Positions 1-5,201 of a stretch of DNA of 5,201 nt are shown in pieces. Made by a program: the position numbers and the translations under genes. Each line of letters opens with the position of its first letter. The first letter of the stretch is position 1. The notes beneath the pieces were generated by a model. It ran no database searches and was not told the DNA's origin. It saw nothing but the letters and a program-made list of their open reading frames with translations. Location of the stretch: contig JACQFK010000180.1 in NCBI GenBank assembly GCA_016200125.1, positions 1 through 5,201 of the forward strand, read 5' to 3'. This DNA comes from Planctomycetota bacterium (GTDB lineage Bacteria > Planctomycetota > MHYJ01 > JACPRB01).

Positions 1-897
1 CCCGCGCCCGGCGACGACTGCCTCGACGCGTCGTCCGCGACCGACGTTCGCCTCAGGGAGCTGGCGGACCGCCTTCGCGTCGGCGCCGATCCGGCGGAGC
101 GCGTGCGCCGCACGCTGGCCTATCTCAGGTCGAACTGCAGCTACTCGCTGAACGTCGGCGTGTTCCGCTCCGCCGACCCCGTCGGCGAGTTCGTGTTCGA
201 CAAGCGGCGGGGCTACTGCGAGTACTTCGCCAGCGCGGCGGCGCTGCTGCTCCGGATGCAGGGCGTCCCGTCGCGCTACGTCGTGGGCTACAGCGTGCGG
301 CCGTCGAACCTCGAAGGCGGCCACTACGTCGTGCGCGAGGCCGACGCCCACGCGTGGGTGGAGGCCTGGATCGCGGGGCGCGGCTGGGTGGAGATCGATC
401 CGACTCCCGCGGCGCAGTTCGAGGCGATGCGCGAGCCGGTCCGCGGCGGCGCGCTGGCCGGCCACTGGGAACGCCTGAAGGGCTGGATCGCGGAGGCGGG
501 CGCGATGATCCGGCAGGGCGGGATTCTCGCGGCGCTGGGCCGCTGGGGACTGCGGGCCATCGTCGGGGCAGCGCTGATCGGCCTCGCAGCCTGGCTGCTC
601 CGCGCGGGTCGACGTTTCTCAACGGGTCGGAGGCGCGCGCCCGCTCTTGCGGCGGACGGCAGCGGCGGGATTCCGACGGAGCTCCTGGATCTGATGGCGA
701 GGCTGGACCGGCTCTGGAAGCGGGCGGGCCACCCGCGTCCCGCCGCGCGCGCGCCGCTGGAACACCTGAGGGGCCTGCCCCCGGCGGCGCGCCTCGGCGG
801 CGAGCTGGTGGACGCCTTCTACCGCTGCCGCTACGGCGGCGCCGCGCCGACGTCCGAGGAGCTGGCGGTCCTGAGGCGGGCGCTTCCCCGGGGCTGA
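1..897 (+). CDS. TgpA-type transglutaminase-like membrane protein, 3' part (5' end outside window)
   Basis: The frame is open from base 1 to the TGA at 895-897 (298 visible residues), so the gene starts upstream. The GTG at 103 is only an internal codon, because conserved-looking helical sequence (ELADRLRVGADPAERVRR) precedes it. Counting from base 1, the papain-like transglutaminase core contains Cys73 in RRGYCEYFASA, His117 in DAHAWVEAW and Asp133 in WVEIDPTP, which is a complete Cys-His-Asp triad. One membrane helix follows at about 182-200 (WGLRAIVGAALIGLAAWLL), then a basic linker. A DUF4129-like tail at about 220-295 ends in FYRCRYGG. This order matches the C-terminal half of TgpA/DUF3488 proteins, whose missing N-terminal half normally carries several membrane helices. 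In that family the catalytic domain lies outside the cytoplasmic membrane and is often encoded beside MoxR ATPase and DUF58 genes. The substrate is unknown. Family call secure; exact role not. Confidence 0.9.
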   Translation, partial: PAPGDDCLDASSATDVRLRELADRLRVGADPAERVRRTLAYLRSNCSYSLNVGVFRSADPVGEFVFDKRRGYCEYFASAAALLLRMQGVPSRYVVGYSVRPSNLEGGHYVVREADAHAWVEAWIAGRGWVEIDPTPAAQFEAMREPVRGGALAGHWERLKGWIAEAGAMIRQGGILAALGRWGLRAIVGAALIGLAAWLLRAGRRFSTGRRRAPALAADGSGGIPTELLDLMARLDRLWKRAGHPRPAARAPLEHLRGLPPAARLGGELVDAFYRCRYGGAAPTSEELAVLRRALPRG

Positions 898-913
898 GCC
901 CCTCCTGGGAGGG
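890..913 (+). terminator. weak hairpin cluster at the end of the transglutaminase gene
   Basis: Two short mutually overlapping hairpins sit on the stop codon. GGGGC (890-894) pairs with GCCCC (898-902), with the TGA as loop. CCCTC (900-904) pairs with GAGGG (909-913) around CTGG. No T-run follows, so this is at best a weak or factor-assisted terminator. In a G+C-rich region such stems arise by chance. Confidence 0.2.
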
Positions 914-1036
914 AGGAGCTCATCCGGACCTGGACCGCGGCTTCACAAAACAGGGGCTGCTGCTTCAGGCCCGACGCGGAGCGGTCCCCGAGCGTAGGTA
1001 GGATCAGGAAGAACACGAAATCCCGTCCGCCTGTAC

Positions 1037-1042
1037 GAGGAG
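1037..1042 (+). promoter_or_regulatory. Shine-Dalgarno site of the GDSL hydrolase gene
   Basis: GAGGAG lies 7 bases before the ATG at 1050. It fixes that start, and the resulting protein begins with a well-formed signal peptide. No convincing promoter was found in 898-1049. Confidence 0.7.
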
Positions 1043-1049
1043 ACTTTCC

Positions 1050-2387
1050 ATGAGCCTGCTCCGCCCTCTGAGCCTTGCCTGCCTGCTCGCCGGCCTCGGC
1101 GCGCTGCACGCCGCGCCCTCGCCGGCGGCCGAGTTCCCGCTGAAGGAAGGGGACGTCTGGGTGATGGCCGGCGACAGCATCACCGCGCAGCACCTGCACT
1201 CGAACTACTTCGAGGCCTTCTGCTACGCCCGCTACCCGAACCTGAAGTTTGCGTTCCGGAACTCGGGCGTCGGCGGCCACACCATCCCCACCACGCTCGC
1301 CCGCTTCGACTACGACATCGCCGCCTGGCATCCGACCGTCGTCTCGGTCGAGCTCGGCATGAACGACAAGGGCGGCACGCCCACGGACAAGTTCGTCGCG
1401 AACATGGGCACGATGGTCGGGCGCATCCGTGGCATCAAGGCCCGGCCGGTGATCCTGGCCGCCAGCCCGGTGAACAACGGCGACACGATGGCGAAGCTCG
1501 GCGGCAACCAGCGCCTGCACGAGTATTCGGCGGCGCTCAAGGAGTACTCGGCGAAGGAGCAGATCCCCTTCGCGGACCAGTTCCACCTCCTGCTGGATAT
1601 CTGGGGGGCCAACAAGCCGCGCGAGAACCTCGCCAACGCGGTGAATTCGCTGAAGCAGCTGGCGGCCGACGACCATGTCGCCGGCGTCGAACCCCTGCGG
1701 GCCTTCCTCGCGGCGCAGGAGAAGAGCCCGGTCAAGCCCGTGTCCATGCAGGGCGATGCGGTCCATCCCGGGCCGCCCGGGCAGCTGATGATGGCCGCGG
1801 CGCTGCTCCAGGATCTCGGGGCCGACGGCTTCGTCTCGAGCGTCACGCTCGACGCCTCGGGCAAGCTGGTCGAGGCGAAGGGCTGCAAGGTCGACGACGC
1901 CAGGGCGGCCGGCGACAAGGTCGAGTTCGACCGGATCGACGAGCGGCTGCCCTTCCCGATCCCGGACGAAGCCCGCCAGGTCGTGGCGTTCTATCCGGCG
2001 ATCCTCGAACTCAGCCGCTACTCGCTGAAGGTCACCGGTCTCAAGACGGGGGCCTACGCGCTCAAGATCAACGGGATCGCCGCGGCCGTCCTGAGCTCCG
2101 GCGATCTCGAGGCCGGCGTCAATCTGACGGCGCTGGCTCCGGCGGCGGGGGCGAAGGAAGTTACTCCGGTCGTCGCCCAGATGCGGGCGATCCTCGCCGC
2201 GGTCTCGTCCAAGGAAGGGATCGTCGGCCAGTGGCGCGGACTCTCGCAGAAGGCGCACGCCGCGGGGGCCGATCCCGCGCTGAAGGAGCAGCTCGAGGCG
2301 CTGACCCGGAAGGTGGAGGAGGCGGACGCGAAGATCCGCGAGGCCGCGAAGCCGCAGAAGCTGCACTTCGAGCTCGCGCCCCAATAA
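1050..2387 (+). CDS. secreted SGNH/GDSL-family hydrolase
   Basis: This 445-residue protein has an N-terminal signal peptide (about 1-27, hydrophobic core 7-19, likely cut after SPAA), so it acts outside the cytoplasm. The SGNH blocks occur in order: block I MAGDSIT with nucleophile Ser43; block II NSGVGGHT with an oxyanion Gly (73-76); block III LGMND with Asn105; block V GDAVHPG with Asp236 and His239. All catalytic residues are present, so an active esterase, lipase or carbohydrate deacetylase is expected; the substrate cannot be read from sequence. Residues about 255-403 form a second, probably beta-rich region with GLKTGAYALKING. Residues 411-434 (LKEQLEALTRKVEEADAKIR...) look like a short amphipathic helix or coiled coil. 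The whole arrangement resembles GDSL proteins abundant in planctomycetes. The next gene follows after 63 bases on the same strand, so co-transcription is likely. A damaged copy of this gene's 3' end lies at 3511-3548. Confidence 0.92.
   Translation: MSLLRPLSLACLLAGLGALHAAPSPAAEFPLKEGDVWVMAGDSITAQHLHSNYFEAFCYARYPNLKFAFRNSGVGGHTIPTTLARFDYDIAAWHPTVVSVELGMNDKGGTPTDKFVANMGTMVGRIRGIKARPVILAASPVNNGDTMAKLGGNQRLHEYSAALKEYSAKEQIPFADQFHLLLDIWGANKPRENLANAVNSLKQLAADDHVAGVEPLRAFLAAQEKSPVKPVSMQGDAVHPGPPGQLMMAAALLQDLGADGFVSSVTLDASGKLVEAKGCKVDDARAAGDKVEFDRIDERLPFPIPDEARQVVAFYPAILELSRYSLKVTGLKTGAYALKINGIAAAVLSSGDLEAGVNLTALAPAAGAKEVTPVVAQMRAILAAVSSKEGIVGQWRGLSQKAHAAGADPALKEQLEALTRKVEEADAKIREAAKPQKLHFELAPQ
2335..2380 (+). 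repeat. intact copy (A) of a dispersed direct repeat, inside the 3' end of the GDSL gene
   Basis: This segment encodes the last residues of the hydrolase (from about IREAA to ELAP). It recurs 1.18 kb downstream at 3511-3548. TCCGCGAGGCCGC is identical in both copies. The downstream copy then lacks 8 bases lying between two GCCGC direct repeats, and the remaining 30 bases match at 26 positions without gaps. The two copies flank the heme/QW gene. Confidence 0.7.
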
Positions 2388-2436
2388 GCGCCGAATTCCG
2401 GCACTAGAGGCGGTCCGGGCGGTGACCCTACTAAGA

Positions 2437-2444
2437 GGGGAGGG
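2437..2444 (+). promoter_or_regulatory. purine-rich Shine-Dalgarno site of the heme/QW-repeat gene
   Basis: GGGGAGGG ends 6 bases before the ATG at 2451 and supports that start. The 63-base gap upstream contains only weak 4-bp stems (2390-2402 and 2412-2427) and no recognisable promoter, consistent with read-through from the hydrolase gene. Confidence 0.65.
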
Positions 2445-2450
2445 CAGGCC

Positions 2451-3506
2451 ATGAACGCCTCGATCAAGGCCGTCGGCATCGTTGCGCTTCTGGGGCTGGG
2501 GGCCGCCCAGGAGAACAAGGACTTTCCGCTGCCGGGGAAGAACTTGCCCGACGAGCCCCTGGCGCGGGCCTTCTCGGTCGCGAAGGCCGCGGCCTGGCTC
2601 GACTCCGTCGCCGTCGATTGGACGCGGCGCCGCCAGTGCGGGACCTGCCACACCAACCTGGCCTACCTCTGGGCGCGCCCGGCGTTGAAGTCCTTCGAGA
2701 GCGCCGCCCCGGGCGAGATCCGCGGCTTCTTCGAGCGCCTCGCCGGGAGCTGGGAGCGCGACAAGCCGCCGCGGAAGTACAGCGTGTCGGGCGGCTGGGA
2801 CGCGCAGATCATCGCGACGGCCGCGACGCTCGCGATGCACGACGCGCGGACCACGCGCGAACTGCATCCGGCGACCCGCCAGGCGCTGGACAAGATGTGG
2901 ACCCTGCAGCGGCCGGACGGCTCCTGGAACTGGCCCAAGTGCGACTGGCCTCCGATGGAGCACGACGACTACTTCGGAGCGACCTACGTGGCGATCGGCG
3001 TGGGCTCGGCGCCCGGCGGCTACGCGGGCTCCGAGGCCGCGAAGCCCGGTCTCGAGAAGCTGCGCCGCTATCTGATGACCCACGACGCGCCCGACCTGCA
3101 CCACAAGCTCATGCTCCTCTGGGCCTCGACGACCCTCGAGGGTCTCCTGGGGGCCGACGAGCGCGCCGCGCTGCTCAAGGATCTGCTGGCGCTGCAGAAG
3201 AAGGACGGCGGCTGGTGCCTGCCCTCCTTCGGGGGCTGGAAGCGCCACGACGACGAACCGAACCCGGCCGACGCGCCGAGCGACGGCTACGCGACGGGGC
3301 TCGCGGTGGTCCTCCTGAGGGCCTCGGGCCGGGCGGCCGGCGAAGAGCCGATCCGCCGCGCGGTGGCCTGGCTCAAGTCGAACCAGCGGGAGTCCGGCCG
3401 CTGGTTCACGCGGTCGCTGAGCACCGACGACCACCACTTCCTCACGCACGTCGGCAGCGCCTACGCGGTGATGGCGCTGGAGGCCTGCGGCGAGCTGAAG
3501 GACTAA
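2451..3506 (+). CDS. exported protein with one heme c motif and squalene-cyclase-type QW repeats
   Basis: This 351-residue protein opens with a short signal peptide (about 1-19, cut near GAA/Q). Residues 63-67 are CGTCH, a canonical CxxCH heme c attachment site, in the context RRRQCGTCHTNLAYLWARPAL. Three QW motifs of the prenyltransferase/squalene-oxidase repeat type follow: LQRPDGSW (Q153-W159), LQKKDGGW (Q249-W255) and SNQRESGRW (Q312-W318). Between them lie helical stretches such as WPPMEHDDYFGATYVAIGVG (166-185) and SDGYATGLAVVLLRASG (277-293), as in an alpha/alpha toroid. The protein is roughly half the usual length of squalene-hopene cyclases (over 600 residues) and lacks the DxDD catalytic acid motif, so I do not call it a cyclase. 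An automatic annotation of squalene cyclase would overstate it. Proteins of this architecture occur in planctomycetes with unknown function. Heme attachment would need export, which the signal peptide provides. A redox or heme-sensing scaffold role is only inference. Confidence 0.88.
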   Translation: MNASIKAVGIVALLGLGAAQENKDFPLPGKNLPDEPLARAFSVAKAAAWLDSVAVDWTRRRQCGTCHTNLAYLWARPALKSFESAAPGEIRGFFERLAGSWERDKPPRKYSVSGGWDAQIIATAATLAMHDARTTRELHPATRQALDKMWTLQRPDGSWNWPKCDWPPMEHDDYFGATYVAIGVGSAPGGYAGSEAAKPGLEKLRRYLMTHDAPDLHHKLMLLWASTTLEGLLGADERAALLKDLLALQKKDGGWCLPSFGGWKRHDDEPNPADAPSDGYATGLAVVLLRASGRAAGEEPIRRAVAWLKSNQRESGRWFTRSLSTDDHHFLTHVGSAYAVMALEACGELKD

Positions 3507-3507
3507 A

Positions 3508-3530
3508 GGTTCCGCGAGGCCGCAGGAACC
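3508..3530 (+). terminator. strong hairpin one base after the heme/QW gene stop codon
   Basis: GGTTCC (3508-3513) pairs perfectly with GGAACC (3525-3530). GCG (3514-3516) then pairs with CGC (3521-3523) around the loop AGGC, leaving one bulged A at 3524. This makes a 9-bp stem starting one base after TAA. No T-run follows, so it is not a textbook intrinsic terminator. It may end or pause transcription with a factor, or protect the 3' end of the upstream message. It lies directly before the TATAAT promoter of the next gene, a sensible place for a transcript boundary. Confidence 0.5.
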
Positions 3531-3548
3531 GCACTTCGGGCTCGCGCC
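3511..3548 (+). repeat. decayed copy (B) of the GDSL gene 3' end
   Basis: This stretch matches 2335-2380 at 34 of 38 aligned positions after one 8-base gap. All four substitutions are transitions. The gap falls between two GCCGC direct repeats, as expected from replication slippage, and it breaks the reading frame, so the copy is not coding. Three of the four substitutions lie in the right arm of the hairpin at 3508-3530. I read it as a relic of a tandem duplication or rearrangement involving the hydrolase gene. Chance similarity is possible but looks unlikely given the length and the order of the matching blocks. Confidence 0.6.
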
Positions 3549-3564
3549 GCCGCAGGGCCGGCCC

Positions 3565-3570
3565 TATAAT
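3565..3570 (+). promoter_or_regulatory. consensus -10 element for a predicted leaderless transcript
   Basis: A perfect TATAAT lies 6 bases before the ATG at 3577, so the usual spacing puts the transcription start at about the A of the start codon. The 20 bases before the ATG contain no Shine-Dalgarno sequence; the only AGGG (3554-3557) is 19 bases away. No recognisable -35 hexamer sits 16-18 bases upstream and there is no extended -10 TGn. In such G+C-rich DNA a chance TATAAT at exactly this place is improbable. Confidence 0.6.
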
Positions 3571-3576
3571 TCCCTC

Positions 3577-5067
3577 ATGCTACGTACGGCGGCGGCCGTC
3601 GCCGCGCTCCTGCTCTTCGCCCCCCAGGACAAGAAGCTGCCGGTCCCCGATCCGGCGGCGCAGCGCGACTCCGAGAAGATGATCCGCGGCATCTTCAAGG
3701 ACGAGTACGCGAAGAAGACCCCCGCCGACCGCATCGCGCTGGCGAAGAAGCTGCTCCAGCAGGGGCTCGACACGGCGGACAACGACGCCGCCGCCTACGT
3801 GCTCCTGCGCGAGGCGGCGGATCTCTCCGCGCTCAGCGGCGAGACCGTCGTCGCCCTCCAGGCGATCAGCGAGCTCGGGAGGCGCTACAAGATCAACGCG
3901 ATCGAGCTGAAGGCCGCCGCGCTGGCGACGGCCGGGAAGTCGATGAAGCTGATCGACGACTTCGCCGAGCTGGCGAAGAGCTATCTGTCGCTGGTGGAGG
4001 AGGCGCTCGCGGCCGACGACTTCGACGCCGCCGAGCGGGCGGCCTCCGCGGGGAGCCAGTTCGCGAAGAAGGGGAAGAACGTCTCGCTGCTTTCGAAGCT
4101 CGATGCGCGCGCCAAGGAGGCCGGCGACCGGCGCAGCCGCGCCGCCAAGGTCACCCGCGCGATGGAGGCGATCGAGAAGAATCCCGAGGACGGCGAGGCG
4201 CGCTTCCTCGTGGGCCATTATCTCGCCGTCGTGAAGGGCGACTGGGACGAAGGCCTCGGCCATCTGGCCCGCGGCTCCGATCTCGCGTACAAGACGGCGG
4301 CGGACAAGGATCTCTCCCAGCCCTCGGAGCCGGTCGAGCAGGTCGCCGTGGGCGACGCCTGGTGGGATCTCGGCGAGAAGGCCGAGGGGGCCGCGAAGGG
4401 GCGCCTCCGGTCGCGGGCCGGCCTCTGGTATCTGAAGTCGCGCGACCAGGTCGCCGGGATCACCCGCACGAAGATCGACAAGCGCCTCGACGCCGCCGGC
4501 CTGCTTCCGCCGGTCCGGCCCAGCATCGACCTGCTCCGGCTCATCGATGTCCAGCAGGACACGGTCCACGGGCGCTGGGAGATGCAGGACGGAAAACTGA
4601 TCTCGCCGAAGGTCCAGATGGCCCGGGTGCAGATCCCCTACACGCCGCCCGAGGAGTACGACCTGACCGTTGTGCTCGAACTGGACGAGAACCAGGGCTC
4701 CGTCAACATCGGCCTGGTCGCCGGAGGCAGCCGCGTCCTGGCGGTCATCGACGGCTGGAGCCCGGAGCGGAGCGTGCTGGGCTCGATCGAGGACCTGGCG
4801 GACGGGGAAGCCGTCTACAAGGGCCGGGTCCTGGTCGCCGGCCGCCCCAACACGATCGTCTGCTCCGTGCGGAAGGCCCGCCTGAGCGTGAAGGTGAACG
4901 GCAAGCTGATCCTGGACTGGCCGGCCGACTACAGCCGCTGCCACCTCGAGCCCTACTGGGCGACGCCGAACCCGAGAGCCCTCGTGCTGGCCGAGTTCAA
5001 CTCGTGCTTCCGCTTCACCAAGATCTCGCTCGTGCCCGTCACGGGCGACGGTCAGAGGCTGCGATGA
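3577..5067 (+). CDS. exported helical-repeat protein with C-terminal LamG/jelly-roll-like domain, function unknown
   Basis: This 496-residue protein begins with a signal peptide (about 1-15, MLRTAAAVAALLLFA), which supports this ATG despite the missing Shine-Dalgarno. Mature sequence starts near PQDKKLPVPDP. Residues 27-210 are helical and rich in Ala, Lys and Glu, plausibly TPR-like (for example AAYVLLREAADLSALSGE and AIEKNPEDGEARFLVGHYL). A conserved-looking segment follows: VVKGDWDEGLGHLARGSD (218-235), VGDAWWDLGEK (258-268) and GLWYLKS (282-288). I know this pattern from planctomycete proteins without assigned function. From about 316 to 490 the sequence becomes beta-rich (HGRWEMQDGKLISP, VQIPYTPPEEYDLTVVLEL, IVCSVRKARLSVKVNGKLILDW), resembling the concanavalin-like fold of LamG or DUF1080 domains, which often bind or cleave glycans. 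No catalytic residues can be named. The stop codon overlaps the next gene's start by 4 bases, implying a shared transcript. Confidence 0.88.
   Translation: MLRTAAAVAALLLFAPQDKKLPVPDPAAQRDSEKMIRGIFKDEYAKKTPADRIALAKKLLQQGLDTADNDAAAYVLLREAADLSALSGETVVALQAISELGRRYKINAIELKAAALATAGKSMKLIDDFAELAKSYLSLVEEALAADDFDAAERAASAGSQFAKKGKNVSLLSKLDARAKEAGDRRSRAAKVTRAMEAIEKNPEDGEARFLVGHYLAVVKGDWDEGLGHLARGSDLAYKTAADKDLSQPSEPVEQVAVGDAWWDLGEKAEGAAKGRLRSRAGLWYLKSRDQVAGITRTKIDKRLDAAGLLPPVRPSIDLLRLIDVQQDTVHGRWEMQDGKLISPKVQMARVQIPYTPPEEYDLTVVLELDENQGSVNIGLVAGGSRVLAVIDGWSPERSVLGSIEDLADGEAVYKGRVLVAGRPNTIVCSVRKARLSVKVNGKLILDWPADYSRCHLEPYWATPNPRALVLAEFNSCFRFTKISLVPVTGDGQRLR
5054..5058 (+). promoter_or_regulatory. Shine-Dalgarno site inside the preceding gene, for the lipoprotein gene
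   Basis: AGAGG lies 5 bases before the ATG at 5064, inside the last codons of the upstream gene. It supports the start of a gene cut off by the window edge. Confidence 0.55.
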
Positions 5068-5201
5068 GGGCGTGCCGGATCCTGATCCCGCTTTGCCTCC
5101 TGTCCTGCGCGGCCGAGCCGGCCTCCGCGCCGGCGGAAATCGACGCGCGATGGATCCTGAAGGCCGGCGATACCCTCTCGATCAAGGTCTCCCTGGAATT
5201 C
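5064..5201 (+). CDS. putative lipoprotein, 5' part (continues beyond window)
   Basis: Forty-six codons are visible, open to the right edge. The ATG overlaps the previous stop as ATGA (5064-5067), typical of translational coupling. The N-terminus has a short basic start (MRACR), a hydrophobic core (ILIPLCLL) and a lipobox LLSC, giving lipidated Cys15 after signal peptidase II cleavage. The mature part starts AAEPASAPAEIDARW and continues WILKAGDTLSIKVSLEF, which looks like the first strands of a beta-rich domain. The visible part is too short to assign a family. Coupling suggests it is made together with, and may work beside, the upstream exported LamG-like protein at the membrane. A Leu at lipobox position -2 is less common but accepted. 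Confidence 0.75.
   Translation, partial: MRACRILIPLCLLSCAAEPASAPAEIDARWILKAGDTLSIKVSLEF

Noticed and set aside
932..987. 7-bp inverted repeat GGACCGC (932-938) and GCGGTCC (981-987) in the gap before the hydrolase gene
   Set aside because: The loop would be 42 bases and no T-run or leader peptide supports an attenuator; likely chance.
999..1004. TAGGAT as a possible -10 element for the hydrolase gene
   Set aside because: It fits only a loose TANNNT pattern, and no -35 or correct spacing supports it.
831..3449. Very long antisense open frame (872 codons) on the - strand across the hydrolase and heme/QW genes
   Set aside because: Its translation is low-complexity and rich in Arg, Gly, Ala and Val with no recognisable domain. 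It runs across gene boundaries and opposes two genes with full motif support. Long stop-free antisense frames are expected in G+C-rich coding DNA.
2451..3506. Annotation of this gene as squalene-hopene cyclase (shc)
   Set aside because: It is roughly half the family length, has no DxDD motif and has an added heme c site and signal peptide. Only the repeat fold is supported.
2618..3682. Overlapping + strand frame running through the heme/QW gene into the next gene
   Set aside because: The translation is Arg/Gly/Ala/Pro-rich and crosses a stop-proximal hairpin and a promoter. The alternative frame has the CxxCH and QW motifs.
3580..4944. Antisense open frame (454 codons) opposite the LamG-like protein gene
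   Set aside because: It has the same composition artefact, with no signal peptide, motif or ribosome site of its own.
5196..5201. Window ends exactly on GAATTC (EcoRI site), suggesting a cloning junction
   Set aside because: Two more GAATTC sites occur inside genuine sequence (1643-1648 and 2393-2398), and the open frame continues to the edge. The coincidence does not show a cloning boundary.

Overview
The window is a G+C-rich stretch (roughly two-thirds or more by eye) from a bacterial chromosome. Five protein genes, all on the + strand, fill nearly all of it. The gene families point to an uncultured planctomycete (Planctomycetota). The GDSL hydrolase, the heme-plus-QW-repeat protein and the GDW/GDAWWDL protein with a C-terminal jelly-roll all resemble protein types I know mainly from that phylum. 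This placement rests on recall of family likeness, not on a marker gene or a search.

Layout. Bases 1-897 hold the 3' part of a membrane-anchored transglutaminase of the TgpA type: catalytic domain, one membrane helix and a DUF4129-like tail. A 152-base gap follows. Bases 1050-2387 encode a secreted SGNH/GDSL hydrolase. Bases 2451-3506 encode a small exported protein that combines a single CxxCH heme c motif with three squalene-cyclase-type QW motifs. Bases 3577-5067 encode an exported protein with a helical N-terminal part and a C-terminal LamG-like domain. Its stop codon overlaps (ATGA) the start of a lipoprotein gene that runs off the right edge (5064-5201).

How the parts relate. The last four genes all carry a signal peptide or lipobox, so the region encodes cell-envelope or secreted proteins. 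No pathway can be assigned. The hydrolase and the heme/QW protein are separated by 63 bases and probably co-transcribed. The last two genes are translationally coupled. Between these two pairs lies the most informative non-coding stretch, 3507-3576. It holds a 9-bp hairpin one base after a stop codon, a decayed copy of the 3' end of the GDSL gene, and a perfect TATAAT placed so that transcription would begin at about the A of the ATG. That predicts a leaderless mRNA for a gene with no Shine-Dalgarno sequence. I see no RNA genes, CRISPR array, insertion sequence or defence system. The unusual content is the repeat/hairpin/promoter junction and the lineage-specific exported proteins of unknown function.
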